Position numbers and translations under genes: made by a program
The notes under the pieces: model-generated
What the model was told of the DNA's origin: nothing
What the model saw: the letters and a program-made list of their open reading frames with translations, nothing else
The model's database searches: none
Source: Pseudomonas cremoricolorata
GTDB lineage: Bacteria; Pseudomonadota; Gammaproteobacteria; Pseudomonadales; Pseudomonadaceae
Length of the DNA: 64,000 bases
Assembly (NCBI RefSeq): GCF_000759535.1
Contig: NZ_CP009455.1
Coordinates: forward strand, 1,240,001-1,304,000
Reading direction: 5' to 3'
In this document: positions 19,205-29,171 of the stretch, piece after piece
Layout: the number at the start of each line of letters is the position of its first letter
Position numbering within the stretch: the first letter of the stretch is position 1

Positions 19205-21076
19205 TCACCCGTTGCGAACGGTCGCCTGCAACGCCGCCAACAGCAGGCGCTGGTACAGCTCTTCCTTGAGCCCATCGGGCGACTGCAGTTGCATGCGCTG
19301 CAGGTGCCGCGGGTAGGCATCAGGCTCAGGGGCCTCCAGCGCGGCCTTGCCCAGCTCCAGCGCCTCGCTGAGCTTGAACTTGCGCTTGAGCCAGTCCAGT
19401 GCACGCACCAGGTCACGTTCTTCGTCGGTAAAGTCGCTGCCCAGCGGGTATTCGGGGAAGAACGCTGGATGTTCGGCGCGTAGCGCTTCCAGGCGCTCGG
19501 GTGAGTTGTCGGTGAAGCGCGGCGCCAGTTCGAAGTCCTCGGCCAGCTTGCCGGCCTTTTTCGCCTGGGCCATCAGCTCGGGCTGGAAGCGTGAATCGCA
19601 CACTGCCAGCAGGCGGGCGATCACTTCGCTGTCGCTCTGCCCGCGCAGGTCGGCGATGCCGTACTCGGTCACCACGATGTCGCGCAGGTGCCGGGGAATG
19701 GTGCAGTGCCCATATTGCCAGTACAGGTTCGAGCTGACCTTGCCCGCCGCCTCACGCCAGCTGCGCAGCAGCAAAATCGAGCGCGCGCCCTCCAGCGCAT
19801 GGGCCTGGGCGACGAAGTTGTACTGCCCCCCGACGCCGCTGAGCACCCGGCCATCTTCCAGCTGGTCGGCCACCGCCGCGCCGAGCACGGTACAGGCGAA
19901 CACCGTGTTGACGAAGCGCGCATCCTGGCGCTCGCGGCGCTTGCGCGGCTCATCGCCATACAGTTCGTTGATATAGCTGATGGCGGTCATGGCGAACTGG
20001 CTGCGCTGCGCCAGCGGCATCTCGCGCAGGCGCTGATAGAAACTGCGTGGGCCGAGGAAGAAGCCGCCATGCACCAGCACCCCGTGCTCGTCGGCCGGGC
20101 GGCGAATGACCCCGGCTTCGACCAGCGCCAGCAGCCCGTTGACGAACATCTCGCTGCAGCCGTACAGGCCCTGCTCGAACACATCCAGCCCGCCCTCGCC
20201 CGCTACCAGACCCTGCCAGGGTCTCAGATCCAGCGCCGCGAGCAGGCTGCGATAGCCAGCGTTGTCGCGGTGCCGGGCCAGCAGCGCCGAGGCCACGGCG
20301 TCGCCCATGGCGCCGATGCCGATCTGCAAAGTACCGCCATCGCGCACCAGCGCACTGACGTGCAGGCCGATGCAATGATCCTGGGTGGTCACCGGCATGT
20401 TCGGCGTGGAAAACAGCCGGCGCCGCTCGGGGGTGTCGATCAACAGGTCGAACTGCGCCTCGCCAAGTTCGGCATCGCCGGGCATGTAAGGCAGTTCTTC
20501 ATGGACCTGGCCGAGCACGAGAATGGTCTCGCCGGCTTCGCGGCGCCGCGCGACCATCGGTAGCAGGTCGAGGGTGATGTCCGGGTTGCAGGCCAAGCTC
20601 AGTTGCCCGGGCCGCTCGGGGGTCGCCGCCACCAGTTGAGCGATCAGGTTCAGGCCCTTGGCGTTGATGTCGCGCGCGGCATGGCTGTAGTTGCTGCTGA
20701 CGTAGTCCTGCTGGGCCGCCGCGCTGTGCAGCAGGCTGCCGGGCTGCATGAAGAACTGTTCGACGCGGATGTTCGGCGGCAGGCTGTCGTTGCGCAGGTC
20801 GGCAAGGTAGTCCAGCTCTTCATAGTCGGCGAACACCCGTTCGACGAAGGGTTCGAGAAAGCGTCGCTGCAAGCCGTCGCCCAGCGGCGGGCGGCCGAGG
20901 CTCAGTGCGGTGTACAGGGTCAGGCGGCGTTCGGGCAGTTCGCGGATACGCGCGTACAGCGCATTGACGAAGGCATTGGGCTTGCCCAGGCCCAGCGGCA
21001 TGCCCATGTGGATGTGCGCCGGCAGCTGGGCCAGCACCTGGTCTACCGCCTGATCGAGAGAGCAATGCCGGGCCAT
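19205..21076 (-). CDS. Acetyl-CoA hydrolase/transferase-family protein
   Basis: The 623-residue protein belongs to the family of acetyl-CoA hydrolases, succinyl-CoA:acetate CoA-transferases and 4-hydroxybutyrate CoA-transferases. The C-terminal catalytic domain is visible around residues 380-500 (LSGVGGQYNFVAQAHALEGA and IVVTEYGIADLRGQSD, the second being strongly conserved in the family). It is longer than the usual 430-550 residues, with extra N-terminal sequence. GGAGG precedes the ATG at 21076 by 6 nt. It probably moves or hydrolyses a short-chain acyl-CoA. In P. aeruginosa a homologue sits in the same place next to xpt. Physiological substrate unknown. Confidence 0.8.
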   Translation of the reverse strand: MARHCSLDQAVDQVLAQLPAHIHMGMPLGLGKPNAFVNALYARIRELPERRLTLYTALSLGRPPLGDGLQRRFLEPFVERVFADYEELDYLADLRNDSLPPNIRVEQFFMQPGSLLHSAAAQQDYVSSNYSHAARDINAKGLNLIAQLVAATPERPGQLSLACNPDITLDLLPMVARRREAGETILVLGQVHEELPYMPGDAELGEAQFDLLIDTPERRRLFSTPNMPVTTQDHCIGLHVSALVRDGGTLQIGIGAMGDAVASALLARHRDNAGYRSLLAALDLRPWQGLVAGEGGLDVFEQGLYGCSEMFVNGLLALVEAGVIRRPADEHGVLVHGGFFLGPRSFYQRLREMPLAQRSQFAMTAISYINELYGDEPRKRRERQDARFVNTVFACTVLGAAVADQLEDGRVLSGVGGQYNFVAQAHALEGARSILLLRSWREAAGKVSSNLYWQYGHCTIPRHLRDIVVTEYGIADLRGQSDSEVIARLLAVCDSRFQPELMAQAKKAGKLAEDFELAPRFTDNSPERLEALRAEHPAFFPEYPLGSDFTDEERDLVRALDWLKRKFKLSEALELGKAALEAPEPDAYPRHLQRMQLQSPDGLKEELYQRLLLAALQATVRNG

Positions 21077-21179
21077 CGTGGCCTCCGTCAACGTCCGAGG
21101 GTGCGGACGTTGGACCGGTGGCGGAGAGATTTTGCTGCATCGCTGCACGGCGGCAGGGCCATGCAACGGGATAAAGCGG

Positions 21180-21602
21180 TTACAGCCCGGACATCTTCTT
21201 GATGGCCTGTTTCAGGTCGTCGTCGGAGCAGTCGGCGCAGGTGCCTTTGGGCGGCATGGCGTTGATGCCGGTGATGGCCTTGGCGAGGATACCGTCGAGG
21301 CCGCCCTGGTGGTCGGCGCGCTCTTTCCAGGCCGCCGTGTCACCGACTTTCGGTGCCCCCAGCAGGCCAGTGCCATGGCAGGCGTTGCAATGCTTGGCGA
21401 TGACGTCGTCGATGTTCTTCGCCGCCCCGCCACTGGCGCTGACGGCCACCGCCATGCCCTTGCATTCCTGGCCCTGGATACACACCTGGCCGACCGGTGC
21501 CAGGCGCTTGGCGATATCGTCGTCGGTCGCTGCCTGGGCGTTGAGCGCCCACAGGGCGAAAAGAGCTGCTGGCAGGGCCAGCCACTGGTTGATCTGGTTC
21601 AC
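21180..21602 (-). CDS. cycB: Cytochrome c5
   Basis: A 140-residue precursor with a signal peptide (hydrophobic core LALPAALFALWAL, cleavage near AQA-ATD, about residue 24). The mature protein has one haem-binding CNACH (72-76), a distal methionine in NAMPPKG (M116) and a cysteine pair CADC (122-125), the layout of monohaem cytochrome c5. It acts as a periplasmic electron carrier. A GTG at 21602 with GAGGG upstream is chosen because the signal peptide starts there. In P. aeruginosa the gene in this position is named cycB. Confidence 0.85.
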   Translation of the reverse strand: MNQINQWLALPAALFALWALNAQAATDDDIAKRLAPVGQVCIQGQECKGMAVAVSASGGAAKNIDDVIAKHCNACHGTGLLGAPKVGDTAAWKERADHQGGLDGILAKAITGINAMPPKGTCADCSDDDLKQAIKKMSGL

Positions 21603-21739
21603 GCTTACACCCTCATGGTGGCTGATCACGCCCACGGCCACGGTTTACGCGGGCGGCGAAAAGTATAACGACAAGGTCTGAGCGGCGGAACGACCCCACA
21701 TTGGAAAGGGGTATTGCCGACACATTTGCCTGCGCCAGA

Positions 21740-22288
21740 TCAAAAATTCGAGGGGGTAGCCGCGCTGATCAGCCGTGCGGGCTTGTCGAACGGGTTGCGA
21801 AAACGGTGCGGGCGGGTGCTTTCGAAGTAGTAGCTGTCACCGGCTTCGAGGATGAATGTCTCGTTGCCCACCACCAGCTCCAGCTGGCCTTCGAGGAGGA
21901 TGCCGGTTTCCTCGCCATCGTGGGTGAGCATCTCGACCCCCGTGTCGGCGCCGGGCGGATACACCTCGTTGAGAAAGGCGATGGCGCGGTTGGGGTGCGA
22001 CTTGCCGACCAGTTTCATGGTCACTGCGCCGTCGGAGATGTCGATGAGTTCATCGGCCTTGTAGACGATTTGCGGGGTGCCTTCGGTTTCCAGTTCCACG
22101 GAAAAGAACTCGACCATCGACATGGGGATGCCGCTTAGCACCTTGCGCAGCGAGCTGATCGAGGGGCTGACACTGTTCTTCTCGATCATCGAGATGGTGC
22201 TGTTGGTCACCCCTGCGCGCTTGGCCAGTTCACGCTGGGACAGGCCCTTGAGCTTACGGATGGCCTGCAGTCGTTCGCCGACGTCCAA
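21740..22288 (-). CDS. pauR: XRE-cupin repressor, PauR/PuuR-like regulator of polyamine catabolism
   Basis: The 182-residue protein joins an XRE helix-turn-helix (about residues 5-58, LSQRELAKRAGVTNSTISMI) to a C-terminal cupin (about 105-178, GVEMLTHDGEETGILLEGQL). Length and layout match PuuR of E. coli and PauR of P. aeruginosa, which repress genes for gamma-glutamylated polyamine breakdown. Its position between the cytochrome c5 gene and dadX equals that of pauR (PA5301) in P. aeruginosa, as I recall it. Likely targets in this window are the OrdL/PauB-like oxidase at 26.0 kb and kauB at 33.4 kb. Target assignment is inference. Confidence 0.75.
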   Translation of the reverse strand: MDVGERLQAIRKLKGLSQRELAKRAGVTNSTISMIEKNSVSPSISSLRKVLSGIPMSMVEFFSVELETEGTPQIVYKADELIDISDGAVTMKLVGKSHPNRAIAFLNEVYPPGADTGVEMLTHDGEETGILLEGQLELVVGNETFILEAGDSYYFESTRPHRFRNPFDKPARLISAATPSNF

Positions 22289-22385
22289 AGCTGAGCCTCC
22301 TGAAACGGTCGCGGGGGGGAATGTGGCCGATATGATGGCAACCGCGTTCAGAATTTACAACAGTCGAGGCTCTGGCGGTTGTGCC

Positions 22386-23459
22386 TCAGGCGTCCACGTA
22401 TTCCAGCGGCACGCGCTTGAGATTACAGAAGATCTGGTAAGGAATGGTGCCCGCCTGGGCGGCGACATCACTGGCCAGCACCTGCTTGCCCCACAGCTCC
22501 ACCGGGCTGCCGACCACCGCCTGCGGCACGTCGGTGAGGTCGACGCAGAGCATGTCCATCGACACCCGGCCGATCAGTTGGGTGCGCTGCCCGGCGACCA
22601 TCACCGGTGTACCGGTCGGCGCCTGGCGCGGATAGCCGTCGGCATACCCCATGGCGACCACCCCGACCCGCGAGGTGCGGGCGGTGGTGTACAGGCCGCC
22701 ATACCCCACCGGCTCGCCGGCCGGCAGTTCGCGCACACTGATCAGCCGCGACTGCAGGGTCATCACCGGCTGTAGGCGTGACGCCTCGGCCTGCGCCACC
22801 TCGAACGGGGTGGCGCCGTAAAGCATGATGCCCGGGCGGACCCAGTCACTGGGAATCTGCGGCCAGCCCAGCAGCGCCGGTGAGTTGCGCAGGCTGCATT
22901 CTGCTGCCAACCCCTCGCGGGCGGCCAGGAACACCGCCAACTGGCGCTCGGTGGTGCTGGCGTCGAGTTCGTCGGCGCGGGCGAAGTGGCTCATCAGCAC
23001 CACGCGGGCCACCTTGCCGCTGGCCAGCAGGCGCTGATAAGCGTTCTGGTATTCATCGGGGTGCAGGCCTGCGCGGTGCATGCCGGTGTCGAGCTTGAGC
23101 CAGACCTTCAGCGTCTTGTGCAGCGGCGTCTGCTCGATGGCTTCGAGCTGCCACATCGAATGCACCACGCACCACAGATCATGCTCGGCGATCAATGCCA
23201 GTTCGCTGGCCTCGAAAAAGCCTTCCAGCAGCAGCACCGGCGCCTTGATGCCTGCGGCGCGCAGCTCCAGGGCCTCTTCGATACAGGCCACGGCGAAGCC
23301 ATCGGCCTCAGGCTCCAGAGCCAGTGCGCAGCGCACGGCGCCGTGGCCGTAAGCATCGGCCTTAATCACTGCCAGCGCCTTGGCGCCTGACAGTTCGCGG
23401 GCCAGGCGGTAGTTGTGGCGCAGGGCCTGGAGGTCGATGAGGGCACGGGCAGGACGCAT
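22386..23459 (-). CDS. dadX: Catabolic alanine racemase
   Basis: The 357-residue PLP enzyme has the cofactor lysine K33 ([11 protein letters not shown]) and the second catalytic residue Y253 ([10 protein letters not shown]), as in fold-type III alanine racemases. DadX converts L-alanine to D-alanine, which DadA then oxidises. The ATG at 23459 is preferred to an upstream frame start at 23525, which would lie across a strong hairpin. It follows dadA on the same strand with 92 nt between, and that gap contains an intrinsic-terminator-like stem. Length is exactly that of P. aeruginosa DadX. Confidence 0.92.
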   Translation of the reverse strand: MRPARALIDLQALRHNYRLARELSGAKALAVIKADAYGHGAVRCALALEPEADGFAVACIEEALELRAAGIKAPVLLLEGFFEASELALIAEHDLWCVVHSMWQLEAIEQTPLHKTLKVWLKLDTGMHRAGLHPDEYQNAYQRLLASGKVARVVLMSHFARADELDASTTERQLAVFLAAREGLAAECSLRNSPALLGWPQIPSDWVRPGIMLYGATPFEVAQAEASRLQPVMTLQSRLISVRELPAGEPVGYGGLYTTARTSRVGVVAMGYADGYPRQAPTGTPVMVAGQRTQLIGRVSMDMLCVDLTDVPQAVVGSPVELWGKQVLASDVAAQAGTIPYQIFCNLKRVPLEYVDA

Positions 23460-23497
23460 GACTACAGCCTTCTGGCAGTTCGTTGAGAAAGTGAAAA

Positions 23498-23520
23498 CGC
23501 CGCGCGTCAGACGCGCGGCG
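23498..23520 (-). terminator. Strong hairpin with T-run between dadA and dadX
   Basis: A 10-bp perfect stem (CGCCGCGCGT against ACGCGCGGCG) closes a 3-nt loop. On the minus strand it is followed by TTTTCACTTTC, giving a rho-independent terminator form 31 nt after the dadA stop. It would reduce read-through into dadX. Confidence 0.65.
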
Positions 23521-23551
23521 GACAACCTGGACGCTACGCCGCCCGCAGCAC

Positions 23552-24853
23552 CTAGCGGTGAGCCGGCGCGGGATGGCCGTGACGGGCCACGTCCTGAACA
23601 TTGCCGTAGCGCGAGATGTCCAGCCCGGCCGCGCTGATCTGCGGCGTCTTGCGCGCGATCAGATCGGCCAGCAGGCGTCCCGAACCACAGGCCATGGTCC
23701 AGCCCAGGGTGCCATGTCCGGTATTGAGGAACAGGTTGCTCAGGCGCGTGGCGCCGACGATCGGCGTGCCATCGGGTGTGGCCGGGCGCAGACCGGTCCA
23801 GAACTCCGCCTGACGCAAATCGCCGCCGCGAGGATAGAGATCATTGACGATCATCTCCAGCGTTTCGCGCCGACGCGGGTTGAGGCTCAGGTCGAAGCCG
23901 GCGATCTCTGCCATGCCGCCGACACGAATGCGGTTGTCGAATCGGGTAATGGCGACCTTGTAGGTTTCGTCGAGAATGGTCGAGGTCGGCGCCATGTCCG
24001 CATCGGTGATCGGCACGGTCAACGAATAGCCCTTGAGCGGATACACCGGGGCCTTGATGCCCAGCGGCTTGAGCAGCTGCGGCGAGTAGCTGCCCAAGGC
24101 CAGCACGTAGCGATCGGCGGTTTCCAGCTTGCCGTCGATCCACACGCCATCGAGGCGATCACCATTGGCATGGAGGCGCTGGATATCCTGGCCGAAACGG
24201 AATTCCACACCCAGCTCGGCGGCCATGTCGGCCAAGCGCGTGGTGAACAATTGGCAGTCGCCGGTCTGGTCGTTGGGCAGGCGCAGGGCACCGGCGAGCA
24301 GGTGCTTGGCGCCGGCCAGCGCCGGCTCGACGCGGGCAATGGCGTCGCGGTCGAGCAATTCGTAGGGCACGCCGGACTGCTCGAGCACGGCGATGTCCTT
24401 GGCCGCGGCATCGACCTGCGCCTGGGTGCGGAACAATTGCGTGGTGCCCAGGGTGCGGCTTTCGTAGGCGATGCCGGTTTCGGCGCGCAGCTCGTCGAGG
24501 CAGTCACGACTGTACTCCGACAGGCGCACCATGCGCTCCTTGTTCACCGCATAGCGATTGGCCGTGCAATTGCGCAGCATCTGCGCCATCCACAGGTACT
24601 GGTCGATATCACCGGTGAGTTTGATCGCCAGCGGCGCGTGACGCTCGAGCAGCCACTTGATGGCCTTGAGCGGTACACCCGGAGCGGCCCATGGCGAGGC
24701 GTAGCCTGGCGAGATCTGGCCAGCATTGGCAAAGCTGGTTTCCATGGCCACCGCAGGCTGGCGGTCGACCACCGTCACTTGAAAACCTTGTCGGGCCAGG
24801 TAGTAAGCGCTGACGGTTCCAATGACACCGCCACCCAATACCAGAACTCGCAT
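23552..24853 (-). CDS. dadA: D-amino acid dehydrogenase, small subunit
   Basis: The 433-residue flavoprotein begins with the FAD Rossmann motif [18 protein letters not shown] (residues 3-20) and ends with the family motif [19 protein letters not shown]. DadA oxidises D-alanine and other D-amino acids to keto acids, feeding electrons to the respiratory chain. It is divergent from dadR (Lrp type) with 155 nt between the starts, and upstream of dadX. Regulation by the divergent regulator in response to L-alanine is known for Pseudomonas and fits this arrangement. Confidence 0.93.
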   Translation of the reverse strand: MRVLVLGGGVIGTVSAYYLARQGFQVTVVDRQPAVAMETSFANAGQISPGYASPWAAPGVPLKAIKWLLERHAPLAIKLTGDIDQYLWMAQMLRNCTANRYAVNKERMVRLSEYSRDCLDELRAETGIAYESRTLGTTQLFRTQAQVDAAAKDIAVLEQSGVPYELLDRDAIARVEPALAGAKHLLAGALRLPNDQTGDCQLFTTRLADMAAELGVEFRFGQDIQRLHANGDRLDGVWIDGKLETADRYVLALGSYSPQLLKPLGIKAPVYPLKGYSLTVPITDADMAPTSTILDETYKVAITRFDNRIRVGGMAEIAGFDLSLNPRRRETLEMIVNDLYPRGGDLRQAEFWTGLRPATPDGTPIVGATRLSNLFLNTGHGTLGWTMACGSGRLLADLIARKTPQISAAGLDISRYGNVQDVARHGHPAPAHR

Positions 24854-25008
24854 TGTCGCTCCCTCTCGCGCGGCCAGCCGCGGGCGTTTGTTGAGATGTA
24901 TCGAATGGCCGCAGTATAAAAACTACCGCTCAGTGCTTTTCACTATATAAAAGCCTATATTTGGCGACAATTCTCGGCACTTTGGCCTTTCACGGAGGGG
25001 CATCCCCT

Positions 25009-25497
25009 ATGAGGACCCAGCATCAAAGCAAGCGCGAACTGGACAAGATCGACCGCAATATCCTGCGTATCCTGCAGAATGATGGGCGTATCTCGTTCAC
25101 CGAGCTGGGGGAAAAGGTCGGCCTTTCAACTACCCCATGCACCGAGCGCGTTCGGCGGCTGGAGCGCGAAGGCATCATCATGGGCTACAACGCGCGGCTC
25201 AACCCGCAGCACCTGAAGGGCAGCCTGCTGGTGTTCGTGGAAATCGGCCTGGACTACAAATCCGGCGACACCTTCGAAGAATTCCGCCGCGCCGTGCTCA
25301 AGCTGCCCCATGTGCTGGAATGCCATTTGGTCTCGGGCGATTTCGACTACCTGGTCAAGGCGCGGATTTCCGAGATGGCCTCATACCGCAAGCTGCTCGG
25401 CGACATCCTGCTCAAGCTGCCGCACGTGCGTGAGTCGAAAAGCTACATCGTCATGGAAGAAGTCAAAGAAAGCCTGTGCCTGCCGATTCCCGACTGA
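25009..25497 (+). CDS. dadR: Lrp/AsnC-family regulator of the dad genes
   Basis: The 162-residue protein has an N-terminal AsnC helix-turn-helix (about residues 10-60, FTELGEKVGLSTTPCTERVR) and a C-terminal RAM ligand domain (VSGDFDYLVKARISEM). The ATG at 25009 has GGAGGGG 8 nt upstream; a TTG 48 nt earlier is a weaker start. It diverges from dadA. DadR of P. aeruginosa, the same length, binds L-alanine and activates dadAX. Confidence 0.9.
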   Translation: MRTQHQSKRELDKIDRNILRILQNDGRISFTELGEKVGLSTTPCTERVRRLEREGIIMGYNARLNPQHLKGSLLVFVEIGLDYKSGDTFEEFRRAVLKLPHVLECHLVSGDFDYLVKARISEMASYRKLLGDILLKLPHVRESKSYIVMEEVKESLCLPIPD

Positions 25498-25510
25498 AGC
25501 TTGCCGGCGT

Positions 25511-25864
25511 TCAGACCAGCACTTGCCGAGTGGTGGCGATGAACTGATGCACCAGGTGCTCGGCTTCGGGCTCGATCAGGGTCGCCGGCCCTCGCCCACG
25601 CGGGCAGGCCATGCGCGGCGTGGTGCCGAACAGGCGGCAGATCAGCGGGCGGTCGGCATACACCGTGCAGCCTTGCGGCCCCAGGTGCACGCAATCGAGA
25701 CGCTCCAGGGCGGCGGCCTGTTGCGCCGCCGAGGTGCGCGGCAGGCAGGCCATTTCCTCGGCAGAGGTGGTCACCGGCCCGCAGCAATCGTGACAGCCGG
25801 GCTCGCATTCGAAACTTGGGATCAGTTCACGCAGGAAGTGGATCTTGTGGCGGTTATCAGACAT
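25511..25864 (-). CDS. YkgJ-family cysteine-cluster protein
   Basis: The 117-residue protein carries the clustered cysteines typical of the YkgJ (UPF0153) family: CEPGCHDCC at about residues 20-28, then CVH, GCTVYADRPLICRLFGTTP and a final cysteine near 87. Members are thought to bind zinc or an iron-sulfur centre; their role is not settled. The ATG at 25864 is used since the family alignment begins at that methionine. It converges on dadR, ending 13 nt away, and is divergent from the FAD oxidase gene. Confidence 0.75.
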   Translation of the reverse strand: MSDNRHKIHFLRELIPSFECEPGCHDCCGPVTTSAEEMACLPRTSAAQQAAALERLDCVHLGPQGCTVYADRPLICRLFGTTPRMACPRGRGPATLIEPEAEHLVHQFIATTRQVLV

Positions 25865-26001
25865 GTGCCCAGCAGGTGGTAAAAGGGGCCGGGCAGTGTA
25901 AGACAAACCGCCGCGCTCGCCCAATCGCCGAGACCCGCGCTTGCCCGGCCCGGAAACCAGCGCTTATCCTCGCCTGCTCGCGCCCATGCCAGGATTCGCC
26001 C

Positions 26002-27282
26002 ATGTCCCACGCCGCCTCTTACTACGCCGCCAGTTGCAACCTCCCGCTCACATTGACGCCCTTGCAGGGCACGCAGCGGGCTGATGTGTGCGTTGTCGGG
26101 GGGGGCTTTTCGGGGCTCAATACCGCTATCGAGTTGGCCCAGCGCGGGCTGTCGGTGATCGTGCTGGAAGCGCAGCAGATCGGCTGGGGCGCCAGCGGGC
26201 GCAACGGCGGACAGCTGATTCGCGGGGTTGGCCATGGCCTCGAGCAGTTCCGCCCGGTGATTGGCGAAGATGGCGTGCGCAGCCTGCAACTGATGGGCCT
26301 GGAGGCGGTGCATATCGTTCGGCAACGGGTCGAGGGCAATGCCATCGCCTGCGACCTGACCTGGGGTTACTGCGACCTGGCGAACAAAGCCGGCGAGCTG
26401 GACGGGTTCGCCGAAGAGGCCGAGCACCTGCGCAGCCTGGGCTATCCGCATGAGCTGAAGCTGGTGCCCAAGGCCGACATCCGCAGCGTGGTGGGCAGTG
26501 ACCGTTACGTCGGCGGCCTGATCGACATGGGTTCGGGCCACCTGCACCCGCTCAACCTGGCGCTCGGTGAAGCCGCACTGGCGCAGCGCCTGGGCGTGCA
26601 GTTGCACGAGCACTCGGCGGTCACGCGCATCGACTACGGGCCGCAGGTGGTGGTGCACACGGCAGCGGGCAAAGTGCAGGCCGACACCCTGGTGCTGTGC
26701 TGCAATGCCTACCTCAATGGCCTGAATGCAGAATTGGGCGGCAAGGTACTGCCGGCCGGCAGCTACATCATCGCCACCGAGCCGCTCGGCGCCGAGCGCG
26801 CCAGGCAGCTGCTGCCGCGCAACATGGCGGTCTGCGACCAGCGGGTTGCCCTCGATTACTACCGGCTGTCTGCCGACAACCGTCTGTTGTTTGGCGGCGC
26901 CTGCCATTATTCAGGGCGCGATCCGCGGGACATCGCCGGATACATGCTCCCGAAGATGCTCAAGGTCTTCCCGCACCTGGCCGACGTGCGCATCGACTAC
27001 CAATGGGGCGGCATGATCGGCATCGGCGCCAACCGCCTGCCGCAGATCGGCCGGCTTGCCAGCCAGCCCAACGTCTATTACGCCCAGGCTTACTCCGGGC
27101 ATGGCGTGAACGCCACGCACCTGGCCGGACGCCTGCTCGGCGAAGCCATCAGCGGCCAGGCCAGCGGCCGCTTCGACCTGTTCGCCAAGGTCCCGCACAT
27201 GACCTTCCCCGGCGGCAAGTACCTGCGCTCGCCGTTGCTGGCCATGGGCATGCTCTGGCATCGGCTCAAAGAGCTGGTCTGA
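26002..27282 (+). CDS. FAD-dependent oxidoreductase, gamma-glutamylputrescine oxidase-like (PuuB/PauB/OrdL)
   Basis: The 426-residue protein has a FAD-binding VVGGGFSGLNTAIELA motif near residue 31 and the DAO-family C-terminal YSGHGVNATHLAGRLLGEAI. It is closest in pattern to PuuB/OrdL and the PauB enzymes of P. aeruginosa, which oxidise gamma-glutamylated polyamines to aldehydes. Nearby kauB encodes an aldehyde dehydrogenase of the next step, and the PauR-like repressor is 4 kb away. The ATG at 26002 has AGGA about 8 nt upstream. Substrate among the several paralogues of this family is not decided by sequence. Confidence 0.8.
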   Translation: MSHAASYYAASCNLPLTLTPLQGTQRADVCVVGGGFSGLNTAIELAQRGLSVIVLEAQQIGWGASGRNGGQLIRGVGHGLEQFRPVIGEDGVRSLQLMGLEAVHIVRQRVEGNAIACDLTWGYCDLANKAGELDGFAEEAEHLRSLGYPHELKLVPKADIRSVVGSDRYVGGLIDMGSGHLHPLNLALGEAALAQRLGVQLHEHSAVTRIDYGPQVVVHTAAGKVQADTLVLCCNAYLNGLNAELGGKVLPAGSYIIATEPLGAERARQLLPRNMAVCDQRVALDYYRLSADNRLLFGGACHYSGRDPRDIAGYMLPKMLKVFPHLADVRIDYQWGGMIGIGANRLPQIGRLASQPNVYYAQAYSGHGVNATHLAGRLLGEAISGQASGRFDLFAKVPHMTFPGGKYLRSPLLAMGMLWHRLKELV

Positions 27283-27504
27283 TCAGGCCTTCCAGAACGG
27301 CTTCGAACCTTCCGCGACGGCTTGCTCGCGGCTCAGGCCAATGTCGCGCAGGTGCTGTTCGCTCAGGGCCAGCAGCGCCCGTCGGGTGGAGTAACGTTGC
27401 ACCCACTGCGTGTAAACACCCTGCACGCCCACCTGCAGCTGGCGCTGCCCTGCCGCGGTGGCACCTGGCTCGATCGCCAGGTCGATATCATTGAATCGGC
27501 TCAT
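27283..27504 (-). CDS. DUF1127 small protein
   Basis: A 73-residue protein with the DUF1127 motif near its C-terminus (RRALLALSEQHLRDIGLSRE, about residues 40-60). Small DUF1127 proteins in alphaproteobacteria affect phosphate and carbon-storage metabolism or RNA turnover; no role is known here. The ATG at 27504 is chosen because the family alignment starts near it and GGGAG lies 8 nt upstream. Its stop codon directly abuts the convergent oxidase stop, with no intervening base. Confidence 0.75.
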   Translation of the reverse strand: MSRFNDIDLAIEPGATAAGQRQLQVGVQGVYTQWVQRYSTRRALLALSEQHLRDIGLSREQAVAEGSKPFWKA

Positions 27505-27680
27505 CACCCTGTCTCCCTGCCCACGAAACCGTGAACACAGCATCGCGCAGGCAGCCATGGCAATACAGACTCAAAAAAGCTTTATTAAAACCATACAGAA
27601 ATGCCGAATCTGAAGATGAATGCTGTATTTTCTTATCGATCTGTATCGGTCAAAAGCAGCCCGGGCTTCAGGAGTATGGA

Positions 27681-29171
27681 ATGACGCTGTACATGAATCT
27701 CGCCGACCTGCTCGGCGCGCGCATCGAGCAAGGCCTGTACCGACCCGGCCAGCGTCTGCCCTCGGTGCGCGCCCTCAGTGTTGAACACGGCGTGAGCCTG
27801 AGCACCGTACAGCAGGCCTATCGCCTGCTCGAAGACAACGGCCTGGTCTCGCCACGGCCCAAGTCGGGCTACTTCGTCAGCGAAGGCCGCAGCCTGCCTG
27901 CTCTGCCGGCAATCACCCGACCGGCGCAGCGGCCGGTGGATATCTCGCAGTGGGAGCAAGTACTCGAGCTGGTGCGCAGTACCCCCAGTCCCGAGGTCAT
28001 CCAGCTCGGCCGTGGCATGCCGGACGTCGACACCCCCACCCTCAAGCCGCTGCTGCGCAGCCTCGCGCAACTGAGCCGGCGCCAGGACATGCCTGGCCTG
28101 TACTACGACACCATCCAGGGCAACCTGCACCTGCGCGAACAGATCGCCCGCCTGATGCTCGATTCCGGCTGTCACCTGGCACCCGCCGACCTGGTGGTCA
28201 CCACCGGCTGTCACGAAGCGCTGTCGTGCAGCATCCGCGCCGTGTGCGAACCGGGCGACATCGTCGCCGTGGACTCGCCGAGCTTCCACGGCGCCATGCA
28301 GACCCTCAAGGGCCTGGGCATGAAAGCGCTGGAGATTCCCACCGATCCGCTGACCGGCATCAGCCTCGAAGCTCTCGAGCTGGCCCTGGAGCAATGGCCG
28401 ATCAAACTCATCCAGATCACCCCCAACTGCAACAACCCGTGGGGCTACATCATGCCCGAGGCGCGCAAGAAGGCCCTGCTGAGCCTGGCGCAGCGCTTCG
28501 ACGTGGCGATTCTCGAAGACGATGTGTATGGCGACCTGGCCTATACCTACCCGCGGCCGCGCACGCTGAAATCCTTCGACGACGACGGCCGCGTACTGCT
28601 GTGCAGCTCGTTCTCCAAGACCCTGGCCCCCGGACTGCGGGTCGGCTGGGTGGCGCCAGGGCGTTATCTTGAGCGCACGCTGCACATGAAGTTCATCGGC
28701 ACTGGCAGCACCGCCGTACAACCGCAACTGGCGATTGCCGACTTCATCGCCGGCGGCCATTACCAGCCACACCTGCGGCGCATGCGCAGCCAGTACCAGC
28801 GCGGCCGCGATGTGATGAGCGACTGGGTAGCGCGCTACTTCCCGCCAGGTACGCGGGTCAGCCGGCCCCAGGGCGGTTTCGTGCTGTGGGTGGAATTGCC
28901 GGAAAGCTTCGACACCCTGCGCCTGAACCGCGTCCTGCTCGACCAAGGGGTACAGATTGCCGTGGGCAGTATCTTCTCGGCGTCGGGCAAGTACCGGCAT
29001 TGTCTGCGCATGAACTACGCGGGCAAGCCTTCGGCGCAGATCGAGGCGGCGGTGCGCACAGTCGGTGAGAGCGCACAACGCCTGCTGGCCGAACAGACCG
29101 ATGCCGGTAACTTTGTCCCCCCGGGGAGTGTCATACCTGCAGCCTCCCGTACAGGACGATCCACTTCTTGA
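27681..29171 (+). CDS. MocR-type regulator: GntR helix-turn-helix fused to aminotransferase-like domain
   Basis: The 496-residue protein has an N-terminal GntR winged helix (about residues 5-70, LPSVRALSVEHGVSLSTVQQ) and a fold-type I aminotransferase domain (about 105-465) with the PLP lysine K313 in SSFSKTLAPGLRVGW. MocR proteins use bound PLP as an effector sensor and normally act as regulators. AGGAG sits 6 nt before the ATG at 27681. Its stop overlaps the TTG start of the PLD-family gene (TTGA), so the two may be translated together. The target and effector are unknown. Confidence 0.85.
   Translation: MTLYMNLADLLGARIEQGLYRPGQRLPSVRALSVEHGVSLSTVQQAYRLLEDNGLVSPRPKSGYFVSEGRSLPALPAITRPAQRPVDISQWEQVLELVRSTPSPEVIQLGRGMPDVDTPTLKPLLRSLAQLSRRQDMPGLYYDTIQGNLHLREQIARLMLDSGCHLAPADLVVTTGCHEALSCSIRAVCEPGDIVAVDSPSFHGAMQTLKGLGMKALEIPTDPLTGISLEALELALEQWPIKLIQITPNCNNPWGYIMPEARKKALLSLAQRFDVAILEDDVYGDLAYTYPRPRTLKSFDDDGRVLLCSSFSKTLAPGLRVGWVAPGRYLERTLHMKFIGTGSTAVQPQLAIADFIAGGHYQPHLRRMRSQYQRGRDVMSDWVARYFPPGTRVSRPQGGFVLWVELPESFDTLRLNRVLLDQGVQIAVGSIFSASGKYRHCLRMNYAGKPSAQIEAAVRTVGESAQRLLAEQTDAGNFVPPGSVIPAASRTGRSTS

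Noticed and set aside
27633..29078. A 481-residue minus-strand frame opposite the MocR-type gene
   Set aside because: Antisense shadow of a gene with clear HTH and PLP-lysine motifs.
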